A stretch of 57,662 nucleotides of DNA from Flavobacteriales bacterium (GCA_016710965.1 JADJTW010000017.1:1-57662), one strand, 5' to 3'. Shown: positions 25,906 through 35,713, numbered from the stretch's first letter. Translations and numbers: made by a program. Notes: a model not told the origin generated them from the letters alone.

Positions 25906-28900
25906 GCAGCAACGGGGATCAACGAACCGGTTGAGGTATAGAGCAGTGCACCTTCCACGCTGGTGTGCCCGAGTTGGCTGAGCAGGCGCATGTAGCCACG
26001 CACTTGCTCGTGGTGCCGTTCATCCGGCGCACCTGTCTTGATGTCCAGCACGCGAACGGTGCCGCCATCGAACACCAGCCTGTCGGGTCGTTGCAGGCGG
26101 CCCTGCGCCGTAATGATGCTCGCCTCGGTGCGAACCATCAGGTGCCGTCCGAAGAAGGGAGAGAGCTCCTGCGATGCGAGCATTGCTTGCAAGCGTGCGA
26201 TCAACAGTGGTGCTTCCTCCGCGTCGAGCGTTTCATCTTCCACGGCAGCATCCACCGCCACCCGCAGCATTCCTGCGTGCTCTACTTGCGATAGCACCTG
26301 GTGAACGGCATTGCCGTAGCGACGGTACGGATCCGGGTCGGCAGGGTCCCAGCTCTCGGGTGCTTCGAAGCGCAGTGTCAGCAAGGCCTGGCTATGCGAA
26401 TGGTTCGCCTGCCGGAATCGGTCCGCCTGCGCGGTACTTCGTTGATTCCAGGGTGCTGTTCGTTCGCCGAACATCAGTTTGCCATCGGTTCCTCGCTGTG
26501 CGATCCGATCGAGGAGCAATGTGGTGATGCCATCGGGCCTTGCCTCCGGCACCATGGCGTACAACCGCTGCTGGGGCCGTGTGAACGCCACGTAGAGCAG
26601 GTCCAGGTCGTCGAGGGCGCTCAGGTGCTCCTCTTCCAGCAGTTCGGGCAGCTCGGCGTCGCGCAACGACTTCGATTCCCGCACCAGGGCACGGGGCAAT
26701 TCAGGGATCGCCGCGCCGGGTTCGATCCACAAACGACTGGCGTGGGAACCGGTGCTCGCCATGCGCGAGCTGGGCACGATCACCACCGGGAATTCGAGGC
26801 CCTTGGCCTTGTGCATGGTCATCACCTGTACGGCGGCGGAATCTGACGCAGCCGCTGTGGTGCGATCGCCGCCCGAGCGTTCCCAATGCTCAAGGAAGCC
26901 GCGGATGTCCTGCCCATGCTCCGTGCTCCAGGTGTGGGCTTCATCCAGGAGCGTGAGCAGTTGCGCATCGCTCGTCGCCGAACGATCGATCATGGCGGCA
27001 AGGTCGCCAAGGAGCGCCTGGATCGAGGTGCGCAAGCGCGGGTGGCCATGCTCAGCCAGCCACGCACGCACCATCCCGACGGGATCGGCCAGCATGCCCT
27101 GCCCCGCGAAAGGATCCCTCTGGTCTTCGTCGTTGCCTTCGAGGCTTGCGCGGTACTGCACGATCCTCGACGCGGAGATAGGGTCGTGATGCAGCAGGAA
27201 TCGAAGGAGTTCGATGAGGAGCTCGATCACCGCATCGCCCCTGAGCTGAAGCCCGTCGGGCGAAAGGACGGCGAAGTCTTCGGCCATGAACGCGGCTGCA
27301 ATGGCTCGACCGATCCTCCTGGAACGCACCAGCACGCCGACATCACCCGGGACGAATCCATCAGCGATCGCTTCGCGAAGGCAACGAAGAGCGAATGAGA
27401 CTGTGGCCTCCTGGGCTTCTTCGCCACTGAGCTCCTTGCCCAGCCTTTCGAGTACGACAAGTCCTTCAGCGTTCCGGCACGGGTGCTGCTCATGCGCATC
27501 GTAGATGCCCTGGAATTCTTCAGGGAGCGCTCGGGCCAGGTCAGCGAAGAGCGCGTTGTTGAAGTGGACGATGGTATCGGCCGAACGGCGATTGTCATTG
27601 AGCGGTGCGCTATCCAGCCAATGCCGCTCCAGTACTTGCTCGCGTTCGTGCCCAAGCGGATCGCTTTCGCTTCCGAAGAGCTTGGGCAGGTTGCTGAAGA
27701 GCCGCACCTCGCCATTGCGCCAGCGGTAGATCGCCTGCTTCGCATCGCCCACCAGCAGGGCAGTGCCACCCTGTGCTAGCGCATTATCGATCAGCGGAAG
27801 CAGCGTGTTCCACTGCATCAAGGAGGTGTCCTGGAACTCGTCGATGAGGAAGTGGCGGTAGCGCTCGCCCAACCGCTCGTAGATGAAGGGAACAGGCTCG
27901 TCCCGCACCACTTCCGCCACGCGACGGGTGAGGTCGCTGAAGAAGACCACGCCATCGGTGCGCTTCAGCTCCGTTAGGCAGCGGTCGAGCTCGCGCAGCG
28001 CGAATGCCGGTGCGATTTCGCGCAGCACGGCCTTGCGGATGAAATAGTCACGCTGGCCTTCGAGCAGCCGGTTGCCTTCCTGATAGAGATAGGTGAGCCG
28101 TGGCGCGAGTCGTTCAATGATCGACTTCGCCGACGGTACTGCCTTCGCGCTGGTCCACTTGTTCTCCTCGAAGGTCTTCAGGACGTTCGCGCCAGGTGCC
28201 AGCCACGAGTCGCCGAAGGTTGCCAGCTTCCTGAACCATCCGTGGAATCCGCTTTTGGTCTGGTAGAGGTCCGCGACATCGAGCCCGGCCCCCGCGATCA
28301 ATTCCAACGCCTGGATTCCGGTACCGCGGATCGATCGCATGAGATCGCGGTTCTCTTTGCGCAGCCGATCGCTGAGCGGACGCAACTGTTCCGGCTCCAA
28401 GGCATGCAACGTGCGCAGCGGGACGATCGCATTTTCCTTGCTCAGCTCCTGCGCCAGATCGCGCAAGGGTGCTCCGGGATCCCAGGCACGTTCATCCTCC
28501 AGCAATTGACGGCATGCTTCGGTGAGGAGTGCGGTGACCTTCGCATCCACTCCTGCTTCGGCTATGAGCATGTCCACAGCGTGGTCGCGGTACCACTCTT
28601 CTTCAGTGGTCATGCGCAGGTCGTGGTCCAGCTGAAGGTCGCGTGCGAAGGGCTGCACCACGCGGCGCGTGAACGCATCGATGGTGCTGATGGCCACTTC
28701 GCTCCAATGGTGCAGCATGTGCTTGCGCACGGCATGGGCGCGCACTGCGATCGTGCGCTCATCGGTGTTGCACTCCACTGTCAGGTAGTCCATCACATCC
28801 CGCAGTGTGCCATCCAGTACTTCCGTTCCCGACAGCTTCTCCAGATATCCCACCACGCGCACCTTCATCTCCCCGGCTGCCTTGTTCGTGAAGGTGAGCG

Positions 28901-29015
28901 CCAGCACCTGGCGGTAGGCCGCCACGTTGTCGCCCTTGAGGCAGTGTCCCAGGTAGCGCTTCACCAGCGCATGGGTCTTGCCCGCGCCAGCACTGGAACG
29001 GAGCACGGTGAACAT
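25902..29015 (-). CDS. addA: UvrD/RecB-type helicase-nuclease, AddA-like
   Basis: This 1037-residue protein is the catalytic half of a recombination-repair helicase-nuclease. Walker A is SSAGAGKT (residues 7-14), with motif Ia QVLALTFTNKAAGEMKVR. Walker B is FLIDEFQDTS, followed by LLVGDAKQAIYRWRNGE (motif III/IV). VMTMHKAKGLEFPVVIVPSS and LLYVAFTRPQQRLYAM are motifs V and VI. A C-terminal RecB-type nuclease is visible in RLQRPDRLVFDGGTVRVLDIKTGAP, with D and DIK catalytic residues. It should unwind and degrade DNA ends together with the AddB-like protein. A TATCTTCC box sits only 4 nt before the ATG, so the mRNA is probably leaderless. GNAT gene elaA follows with a 4-nt overlap. Confidence 0.9.
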   Translation of the reverse strand: MFTVLRSSAGAGKTHALVKRYLGHCLKGDNVAAYRQVLALTFTNKAAGEMKVRVVGYLEKLSGTEVLDGTLRDVMDYLTVECNTDERTIAVRAHAVRKHMLHHWSEVAISTIDAFTRRVVQPFARDLQLDHDLRMTTEEEWYRDHAVDMLIAEAGVDAKVTALLTEACRQLLEDERAWDPGAPLRDLAQELSKENAIVPLRTLHALEPEQLRPLSDRLRKENRDLMRSIRGTGIQALELIAGAGLDVADLYQTKSGFHGWFRKLATFGDSWLAPGANVLKTFEENKWTSAKAVPSAKSIIERLAPRLTYLYQEGNRLLEGQRDYFIRKAVLREIAPAFALRELDRCLTELKRTDGVVFFSDLTRRVAEVVRDEPVPFIYERLGERYRHFLIDEFQDTSLMQWNTLLPLIDNALAQGGTALLVGDAKQAIYRWRNGEVRLFSNLPKLFGSESDPLGHEREQVLERHWLDSAPLNDNRRSADTIVHFNNALFADLARALPEEFQGIYDAHEQHPCRNAEGLVVLERLGKELSGEEAQEATVSFALRCLREAIADGFVPGDVGVLVRSRRIGRAIAAAFMAEDFAVLSPDGLQLRGDAVIELLIELLRFLLHHDPISASRIVQYRASLEGNDEDQRDPFAGQGMLADPVGMVRAWLAEHGHPRLRTSIQALLGDLAAMIDRSATSDAQLLTLLDEAHTWSTEHGQDIRGFLEHWERSGGDRTTAAASDSAAVQVMTMHKAKGLEFPVVIVPSSRMASTGSHASRLWIEPGAAIPELPRALVRESKSLRDAELPELLEEEHLSALDDLDLLYVAFTRPQQRLYAMVPEARPDGITTLLLDRIAQRGTDGKLMFGERTAPWNQRSTAQADRFRQANHSHSQALLTLRFEAPESWDPADPDPYRRYGNAVHQVLSQVEHAGMLRVAVDAAVEDETLDAEEAPLLIARLQAMLASQELSPFFGRHLMVRTEASIITAQGRLQRPDRLVFDGGTVRVLDIKTGAPDERHHEQVRGYMRLLSQLGHTSVEGALLYTSTGSLIPVAA

Positions 29016-29019
29016 TGGG

Positions 29020-29027
29020 GGAAGATA
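29020..29027 (-). promoter_or_regulatory. Putative -7 box (TATCTTCC) for addA
   Basis: GTCTATCTTCC on the minus strand is the same string as before addB. Only four bases separate the box from the ATG at 29015, suggesting transcription begins at or next to the start codon. Confidence 0.45.
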
Positions 29028-29042
29028 GACTTGGCTTTCCGT

Positions 29043-30479
29043 TTACTCCACCACCACCCGCTCGCTCGCGATGCGACCGCTGGCATCGTGCAGTTCGAGC
29101 ATGTACACGCCGGTATGTTCCAACGCCAAGCTGGTGTAGTAATCGCGAATGCGCCTGTGCAGCACCTCACGGCCCAGTGCATCACGCACCACCACTGATG
29201 CATTGCGTGGCACATGCTGCAATTGCAAGGTTATGTTGCTGCTTGTGGGGTTGGGGTAGAGCGAGAAAGCCTGCGAATGCGTGTCAGGCATGCCCATCCC
29301 GTAATCCGACCCGTACAAGCGCGTTACAAAGCGCTGCAAGGGGTCGTTGGTGGTGCCATCGTCGTAGCCGTGATAAGTACCGTGTATGTAGATCAACGAA
29401 TCGCCCGCCAGGGTAGCACCCAAAGTGCCGTTGTACGGCACGCCTTGATAGATGTACGGTCCACAGCCACCGCCGGTGAAAGCCGTGTTCAATAGCTCAC
29501 CGTTCGCATCTAACAACGCGATACCACTACGCGGCTGGCCATCCACATCATCGTAGTCGCCAAGGAGCAGGATGCGGCCATCGGGCAGTTGCTTGTGCCT
29601 TGGTAGAACGAAGCGGCCGTACTCCTGGCTATGCACCACCAAGTCGTTGTTGAAGGTCGCATCCAGACTTCCGTCAGGCATGAAGCGCACGAACTGCGTG
29701 GTATCGGTGGTGCTGGAACTCGTGCGGAACAGGCCGCTGGCCAGTATCCGGCCATCCGGGAGGGGCGTGAAGCTGTAAGCTTCGCCCCAGGCCAGCGTGG
29801 GTTGGAAACTCGGGTCGTAAAGTCCCGCATCATCTATTTTGAAGATGGTGGCCGTAGGCTGCCCTTCATACTCGCTGAGCGCACCGGTGCAGATGAAGCC
29901 GCCGCCGGGCAAAGGCTCGAACTCGAAGATGGCTCCATCGCATAGGCGCGGCGTGCGCAGGGTATCGAGGTAGCCCTCGGCGGTGAACCAGATCAAACTA
30001 TAGAAGCCCACCCAATTGCTGTCAGGGTAGTCCAGTTGGTGTACGCCGCTCATCAACAGGCGCCCATCCGGGTAAACATGGTAGTCGCCCCCTTGGAGTG
30101 CAATGAAGTACGGGGCATTCACCATGTCGAATCCTTCATCGAGTGTGCCATCCAGGAAAGAGCGCCGCACACCGATGCCACTTTGCGCATAAACGCGATC
30201 CTGCCATCGCACCAACTTCCCGCCCATGTATACGATATCCGGGAAGTCTAAATCCCGTTGGCCGTCCGGCCAAAGGCGTACACCGGTGCGGAAATATGTA
30301 TCTCCTGGGTACTTGATCTCGCCGGAAAGTAAGATGCCGCCATCCTCCAGTGCGAGGACCGACGAGACGTACCAATCATTGAACTGCGCACGGAACGTGG
30401 GATCTAGATCAAAGGGTTGTTGCGCTCGCGCTGCGCCAAAAGCAAACGCAAGAACCATGGTCCATGTGGGCGAACGCAC
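29043..30479 (-). CDS. Delta-60-repeat-like surface protein with T9SS type A sorting domain
   Basis: This 478-residue protein starts at a GTG giving MRSPTWTMVLAFAFGAARAQ, a signal peptide. The body has repeated units of the type DPTFRAQFN..VLALEDGGILLSG, LDATFNNDL..QLPDGRILLLGDYDDVDGQPRSGIALLD, the pattern of delta-60 repeats that form beta-propeller-like folds. The C-terminus is a type A T9SS domain (LYPNPTSSNITLQL, VVRDALGREVLHRRI, GVYMLELHDASGRIASERVVVE). It is the third gene of a minus-strand run and a tandem paralog of the gene upstream. Its first codons lie inside a 224-bp sequence duplicated at the junction of the two upstream genes. Function: surface or secreted structural protein, ligand unknown. 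Confidence 0.84.
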   Translation of the reverse strand: MRSPTWTMVLAFAFGAARAQQPFDLDPTFRAQFNDWYVSSVLALEDGGILLSGEIKYPGDTYFRTGVRLWPDGQRDLDFPDIVYMGGKLVRWQDRVYAQSGIGVRRSFLDGTLDEGFDMVNAPYFIALQGGDYHVYPDGRLLMSGVHQLDYPDSNWVGFYSLIWFTAEGYLDTLRTPRLCDGAIFEFEPLPGGGFICTGALSEYEGQPTATIFKIDDAGLYDPSFQPTLAWGEAYSFTPLPDGRILASGLFRTSSSTTDTTQFVRFMPDGSLDATFNNDLVVHSQEYGRFVLPRHKQLPDGRILLLGDYDDVDGQPRSGIALLDANGELLNTAFTGGGCGPYIYQGVPYNGTLGATLAGDSLIYIHGTYHGYDDGTTNDPLQRFVTRLYGSDYGMGMPDTHSQAFSLYPNPTSSNITLQLQHVPRNASVVVRDALGREVLHRRIRDYYTSLALEHTGVYMLELHDASGRIASERVVVE

Positions 30480-30593
30480 GGCTCAAGGGTTTATCAATAC
30501 TTGTTCTACGCACAGCACCTGGCCTTCGGGGGACAGGAGCGCAACGCTGTATGCCCCTGATCGCGCACTGCGGCAATCCCAGATCAGCTGTCC
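30370..30593. repeat. 224-bp perfect direct repeat, copy 1
   Basis: By eye this is identical base for base to 31847-32070, 1477 bp away. On the minus strand it spans the end of one T9SS sorting domain, a 3-nt gap, and the signal-peptide region of the next delta-60 gene. Confidence 0.9.
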
Positions 30594-31956
30594 TTGGGCG
30601 CCAGTGACGCGCGCGGTATGTACTGGCTTGCCCAGCATATCGCGCACTTCGATCCGCGATGCTGCGTTCTCGCTGTGCGTTTCAAAAGATCGCGATCCAA
30701 GTGGTTGCAGGGTTGGGCGCTATTGAGAGTGACGCTTTCTCCACCTGCGGCCATGTTGCCACCCCCATGCCATAGTCCGGACCGTAAAGCCGCGTTACAA
30801 AACGCTGTAAGGGGTCGTTGGTTGTGCCATCGTTGTAACCATGGTAATCTCCCCAGATATAGCTGGCGCTGTCGCCGATGATCCCCGCAATGGCTGCCAG
30901 CGTGAGGCCCATGTAGCTATGCGGCCCGCATGCGGCATCGGCGAAGTAGTCGTCCAGCAGGTTGCCGGCTGTATCCACCAAACAGATGCTCCCGCGCGGC
31001 TGCCCATCCACATCGCGGAATTGTCCGGTTACGATCAGCCGGCCAGCATCCAGGGCATGGATCCGGTCCACCGAGCCGAGGGTCATGAAATTGAAGAAAG
31101 GCGCCGTTATACCGAAGCGCATGTGGTTGTTGAACGTAGGGTCGAGAGAGCCATCGGGCATGAAGCGCACAAGCTGTAGCGTGTCCGTGGAGTTGTTCTG
31201 GATAAAGGCTCCAGAAGCATAACAGCGGCCATCTGCAAGCGGCAGGAAGCCAAAGGCCTGCCCCCAGGTGACATTGGCGTTGAACGTGGGATCCAACTGG
31301 CCATCGGCCCCTACTCGAAAAATAGAAGTAGTCGGCTGCCCTTCGAATTGCGACATCGCACCGGTGCAGATGAACTTGCCATCGGGTAGTTCGCGGAAGT
31401 AGTCGATCGTTCCATCGCCAATACGCGGTGTACGTGTGGTGTCCAGGTAACCCTCGTTGGTGAACCAGATCAGATTGTAGTAGCCCACCCAACTGCTATC
31501 GGGGTAGTTCACTTCGTGGGCGCCGCTGAGGAGTATGCGGCCATCGGGATAGACATGGTAGTCGCCACCTTGGAATACGGCGAAATAGGGCGCGTTGACC
31601 ATATCGAAGGTCGGATCCAATGAACCATCGAAGTAAAGGCGGCGCAAGCCCTGTCCATTCGCAGCGTACACCAACCCGTTCCATCCCGTGAGCTTACCGC
31701 CCATGAACGTCACATCCGAAAAAGCAAGATCCCTTGTTCCATTCGCATTCAACCTCGCCCCCGAGCGGAATTCAAGAGATCCATTGAAATCGATCTGGCC
31801 CGATATGATCACGTCACCATCGGGGAGAGGAAGTATCGATGACACATACCAATCATTGAACTGCGCACGGAACGTGGGATCTAGATCAAAGGGTTGTTGC
31901 GCTCGCGCTGCGCCAAAAGCAAACGCAAGAACCATGGTCCATGTGGGCGAACGCAC
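30483..31956 (-). pseudogene. Delta-60-repeat T9SS protein, paralog of the next gene, one-base frameshift in the sorting domain
   Basis: It starts at GTG 31956 with a signal peptide identical to that of its downstream paralog and carries the same repeat units (LDPTFDMVNAPYF, LDPTFNANVTWGQAFGF, VDGQPRGSICLVD). The frame stops at 30682 after NPATTWIAIF, inside a TTTT run. With TTT the protein continues in the correct frame as FETHSENAASRIEVRDML and through a full type A sorting domain ending GQVLCVEQVLINP at 30483. The 1474-nt span is 3n+1, consistent with a single extra T (about 490 residues expected). The last 35 residues are identical to those of the metzincin protein upstream. This is either a sequencing error or a very recent mutation. 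Confidence 0.8.
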
Positions 31957-32070
31957 GGCTCAAGGGTTTATCAATACTTGTTCTACGCACAGCACCTGGC
32001 CTTCGGGGGACAGGAGCGCAACGCTGTATGCCCCTGATCGCGCACTGCGGCAATCCCAGATCAGCTGTCC
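31847..32070. repeat. 224-bp perfect direct repeat, copy 2
   Basis: Partner of 30370-30593. It spans the C-terminal end of the metzincin gene and the start of the first delta-60 paralog. Confidence 0.9.
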
Positions 32071-35000
32071 CTGCGCATTGGACGTGATCGCTCGATGGAT
32101 CGAACGGCCCGTGACATCGCGCACCTCGATGGCACCTGCGCGTTGGCCAGCAGCAACTGCATATGTGAAACTGACCCAATTGAGCGCTGGATTGGGAGCG
32201 CATGTCAAGGTGGCTAAGGGTTTCTCCGTTGGCCGCGCTGCCTGCGGCAGGGCACGGCTCTTCTCCCCCTCTTCCTCTTCCCCGCCGCTGTGTATAGGCC
32301 GGCATAGATCGTAATGGAAGCAGAGCATTTCGCTGATCCATACAGCGGGCCTGTCCTGTGCGTCGTCGATGAGTGCTTGCAATTGCGCGATCTCGCTGGC
32401 ATCGAGTTCGGCTTCGCTGCGGCCTTGTCCGCGTATGGCCTCATAGAATTCGATCCAATCGAGCATGCGCTGTTGTTCGGCGTAGCCATCGGGGTCCAAG
32501 CGGTGTTCGATGGGCAATGCTTCGATGAGGGTGGTGGCGGCTGCATATTGCCCTTGCTCCAGCAAGATCACGGCTTCAGCGTAGCGCGCGGCGGGCGTCC
32601 GCACTTCCTGCCAGACCATACGCAGGCTGTCCAGTGCGAATTGGGTGGTATCGGCCAGGTAATGGTCCATCCATTCCACGGCAGCCTGGGTATAGGCTTC
32701 GTGGTGCTGGGCCATCTGCTCTTCCAAGGTGGTGCGGTAGGTGTGCTCATCCCAACTGGCCACGATGCTGGCGATCAGATATTCGGGCAAAGGGTAGAGG
32801 CAATCGTTCGTGAGCCATTGCATGAAGCCATCGCTCTTGGTGGCATCGGGGTTGGCTATGCAGACCTCAGCACGAATGGCATCGGGGAAACCGGGCTTGT
32901 CCATGGCCTCCTTGATGGCCATTACGCTGAGGTAGGGGCTCTTGCTCAGGAGGTAATCGCGCAATTCCAAAAAGTCCTGTGGCCAGGTCTCCATGATCTG
33001 CTCCACCACCTCATCGGTATGCCCACCGTCGATGAGCTGACCGTATTGGTAGCGCACGTTGCCGTAGGCCAGCTTGGCGGACAACAGGGTGGCCTTGCTC
33101 ACCTGCGGATCCTGGGGCGCCAGCGCGAAGGGTGGTTCGGGAATAGTAGGACAGGTGTAGGCGGGTGGGCTGGCTACCTGCGAGAGCAATGCGTAATTGG
33201 GCAAGACCGAACTCCAGTCCGTAGGGGTGAAGGGCGCGCCCGTGCGATGGCTGTATGTGATGGGGGAAAAGGTGGTGCTGACGCGGAAGTCGTCCTTGAG
33301 GGGATCACCAAACGGCCAATTGTCCAAGCTGTTGTCCGCAGGCGAAGTGGGCGTGCCTTGCCAAGTGCGCATGGAGTGTGAGTTCTGAAGGAATGTTGGG
33401 AATACACTGACATCTTTTCTGCTCCAGATGTTCACCAGGGTGTTCTGGCAGGCATTGCACCTGTACTGCAAGCCATAAACGGATGAGAGGCCGGTGGTGG
33501 TGCAGTTGATGCCCTCGCCGATGAAGCCGCGATCCAGATCCACGGTGCGGTTGTTCCGGACCACATCGCTGTAATCACGGTTGTAGCCTACCACTATGCC
33601 TTCGAGCTTGGTGGTGGCGGCGAGCGGGTCGCTATCGCGCTGCAGCACATTGAATTGGATGTTGAGCTTGAAGGACTCGTGCATGAAGATCCCGCGATGG
33701 TACCCAAACCAGAACTGCTCGGTGATGTCCGTTAGCGCAACATTCCGCTTACCCATCACGAAACGGTTGCCGATGATGCGGCAGGCATCGGGCTGGCTGG
33801 TGTATATGCCGCAGATGTTGTTCTTGAACACATTTCCTTCCGCCATGAACCAGCCATAGGGCTGCATGCCGGTGCTGTGGATGCCATGGTCCAGGCCCTC
33901 CATGTGCGAGACGCCGTTGACGAAGAACTGTGCATCTTGCGCGCGAATGCCGTGGCCAAGCTCGGCGCTGGTGGTGGCCGTGCGCGTGTTGATGAAGTTG
34001 CAGCCATTGAAGCGCAAACCCACTACGCGATTGAGACGCACATGCTCGGCAAAGGGCTGGGCATTGGGGTAAACCATGAAATCAGGGTTCACATCGAAAC
34101 GGGTGTTGTTGAAATAGCTGGCATTGACGGCATAGGTACCGGGTGCACTGGGGTAGAGGTATTGCTGGAAGCTGACAGCACGCGCGCAGTTAACGAAGCT
34201 GTTCTCTATCGCACCGCCCTGGGAACGTACAATGCCGCCCCCTTGCGTGCTCACGGAGCCACCCACACGGATACCCAGGATGGCATCGGCGATGACACCG
34301 CCGTTGAGGATCTCGATCACACCTTGGTTGGCATCGGTCTGCGGCAGGCTGGAGTTGCCAAGTACCTGTATCCCGCGCCAACGCGCAGGAGCGTAGAGGG
34401 CCGCCTGCGCTTTGCCGCCATCGATAACCAGCTTGCCGCCGGGTTGCACGATGACACCCGCTTCGGGCACCATGTGCAATTCGCACTTCAAGGTGAGCGT
34501 AACGCCTGCAGGCACAACGATGTCCTGATAGAACTTGATGGGAAAGTCCCAAGTTTCGTTCTGGGTGAGCGTGTAAGGCACCGGGTCATAGCCCCACGCG
34601 TATTTCGCGATGTTGGCCACCATGAGGTTGCGGTGGATGCGACCGATCTGCATGGGAGTGATGTTGCAGTTGGTCTCGAACGGCGCTTCCACCGATAATA
34701 TGTTGTTGGGGCATGCGCAACCAGGTGTGGATGTGCAAGGCAGCATTACTCCGTTGACATCACAGAACCCTAGTGGTGCGGCTGCCCAGCACGGGTATGG
34801 GTTGGTCGGAATGCCCCAGAAGTCGAACAAGAATTCGGCGGGGTTGCTCATGCTGCACTCATAAGTAAAGGGGATCTCGTACAGGTGCCGAAGACCAACG
34901 GCATGGGCCAGTTCGTGGGCTAGTTCGCCCCCCCATTGATCAAGAGCTCCTGGAACCAGATATATGGAATCATAGGTAGGACCCAGCGCTGCCCAGACTT

Positions 35001-35601
35001 GATCATCGAACGTGTTCAACGCAATGACGAAGGGTGGTGGGCCGGCAAAAGGACTCGGTGTGCCAGGCCGCGTAATAAAGACATGAAGAGTGCTTTCCGA
35101 ATCAGGGTCTTCGGCCAACGCCGCTACCATAAGATCATCTCCGTTATTCGGGTCTGTGCTGTCAAAGTACAGATCCGTGTCGTAGATGAATCTTACATCT
35201 ACCACGTCAAACCTGATGTTCGCGTCCGTGGTGGCATAAGTGAATCCGGCCATGGGGGTGGTCGGCGCTTCAATCTGTTCGAAAAAGGGCAAGGCCGTGT
35301 ATTGCTCAACGAGATCTATTAGCTCCTGGCGACCTTGCGGAGTATCTGCGAAGGACAAATTCGGTATCACTGCTGCATCGCCATCCTCGTGACGGAAAAC
35401 ATGCACGGTCACCTGAATGGTCTTGATCGCGGTTGTAGTCGGGTTTAGCGGAGCTCCGATCATGTAGTTCTGCTGGTGGCGGTAGCTATTGGCCCAATCG
35501 GGGCTAACTATTCCGCAGGAGGTTTGACCTGCAGCCACTACTTGAAACAGCATCACCATCGTGGTGATCGTGAGTATTATGAAGGTTCGCATCATGGTCA
35601 T
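31960..35601 (-). CDS. Metzincin-type metalloprotease with beta-helix region and T9SS type A sorting domain
   Basis: This protein of about 1213 residues begins with a signal peptide (MTMMRTFIILTITTMVMLFQVVAAGQ); the start follows a TACATTTG promoter box by 30 nt. HELAHAVGLRH at 34885-34917 (residues 229-239) is a complete metzincin zinc site (HExxHxxGxxH), and ECSMSNP shortly after could be the Met-turn. From about residue 350 comes a right-handed beta-helix-like region (VQPGGKLVIDGG, GGVIADAILGIRVGG, NVFKNNICGIYTSQ, GNRFVMGKRNVALTD). A long, probably helical region rich in Glu/Gln follows, then an acidic linker and a type A sorting domain (CAPNPALNWVSFTYAV ... EQVLINP). Likely a cell-surface or secreted zinc endopeptidase; substrate unknown. 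Confidence 0.85.
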   Translation of the reverse strand: MTMMRTFIILTITTMVMLFQVVAAGQTSCGIVSPDWANSYRHQQNYMIGAPLNPTTTAIKTIQVTVHVFRHEDGDAAVIPNLSFADTPQGRQELIDLVEQYTALPFFEQIEAPTTPMAGFTYATTDANIRFDVVDVRFIYDTDLYFDSTDPNNGDDLMVAALAEDPDSESTLHVFITRPGTPSPFAGPPPFVIALNTFDDQVWAALGPTYDSIYLVPGALDQWGGELAHELAHAVGLRHLYEIPFTYECSMSNPAEFLFDFWGIPTNPYPCWAAAPLGFCDVNGVMLPCTSTPGCACPNNILSVEAPFETNCNITPMQIGRIHRNLMVANIAKYAWGYDPVPYTLTQNETWDFPIKFYQDIVVPAGVTLTLKCELHMVPEAGVIVQPGGKLVIDGGKAQAALYAPARWRGIQVLGNSSLPQTDANQGVIEILNGGVIADAILGIRVGGSVSTQGGGIVRSQGGAIENSFVNCARAVSFQQYLYPSAPGTYAVNASYFNNTRFDVNPDFMVYPNAQPFAEHVRLNRVVGLRFNGCNFINTRTATTSAELGHGIRAQDAQFFVNGVSHMEGLDHGIHSTGMQPYGWFMAEGNVFKNNICGIYTSQPDACRIIGNRFVMGKRNVALTDITEQFWFGYHRGIFMHESFKLNIQFNVLQRDSDPLAATTKLEGIVVGYNRDYSDVVRNNRTVDLDRGFIGEGINCTTTGLSSVYGLQYRCNACQNTLVNIWSRKDVSVFPTFLQNSHSMRTWQGTPTSPADNSLDNWPFGDPLKDDFRVSTTFSPITYSHRTGAPFTPTDWSSVLPNYALLSQVASPPAYTCPTIPEPPFALAPQDPQVSKATLLSAKLAYGNVRYQYGQLIDGGHTDEVVEQIMETWPQDFLELRDYLLSKSPYLSVMAIKEAMDKPGFPDAIRAEVCIANPDATKSDGFMQWLTNDCLYPLPEYLIASIVASWDEHTYRTTLEEQMAQHHEAYTQAAVEWMDHYLADTTQFALDSLRMVWQEVRTPAARYAEAVILLEQGQYAAATTLIEALPIEHRLDPDGYAEQQRMLDWIEFYEAIRGQGRSEAELDASEIAQLQALIDDAQDRPAVWISEMLCFHYDLCRPIHSGGEEEEGEKSRALPQAARPTEKPLATLTCAPNPALNWVSFTYAVAAGQRAGAIEVRDVTGRSIHRAITSNAQGQLIWDCRSARSGAYSVALLSPEGQVLCVEQVLINP

Positions 35602-35631
35602 GGGCTTTGGATCCACGTGAAATGATAATAC

Positions 35632-35639
35632 CAAATGTA
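35632..35639 (-). promoter_or_regulatory. -7 box (TACATTTG) for the metzincin gene
   Basis: An exact match to TAnnTTTG on the minus strand, 30 nt before the chosen ATG at 35601. It supports that start over the longer open frame, which would place the promoter inside the gene. No clear -33 element. Confidence 0.55.
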
Positions 35640-35713
35640 GCGTCCACCCGCCCGCCACCACCGTATTTTTGGGACCACGCTGAATCTGCCCGTTCCGGGG
35701 TTGTTCCGCTGTC

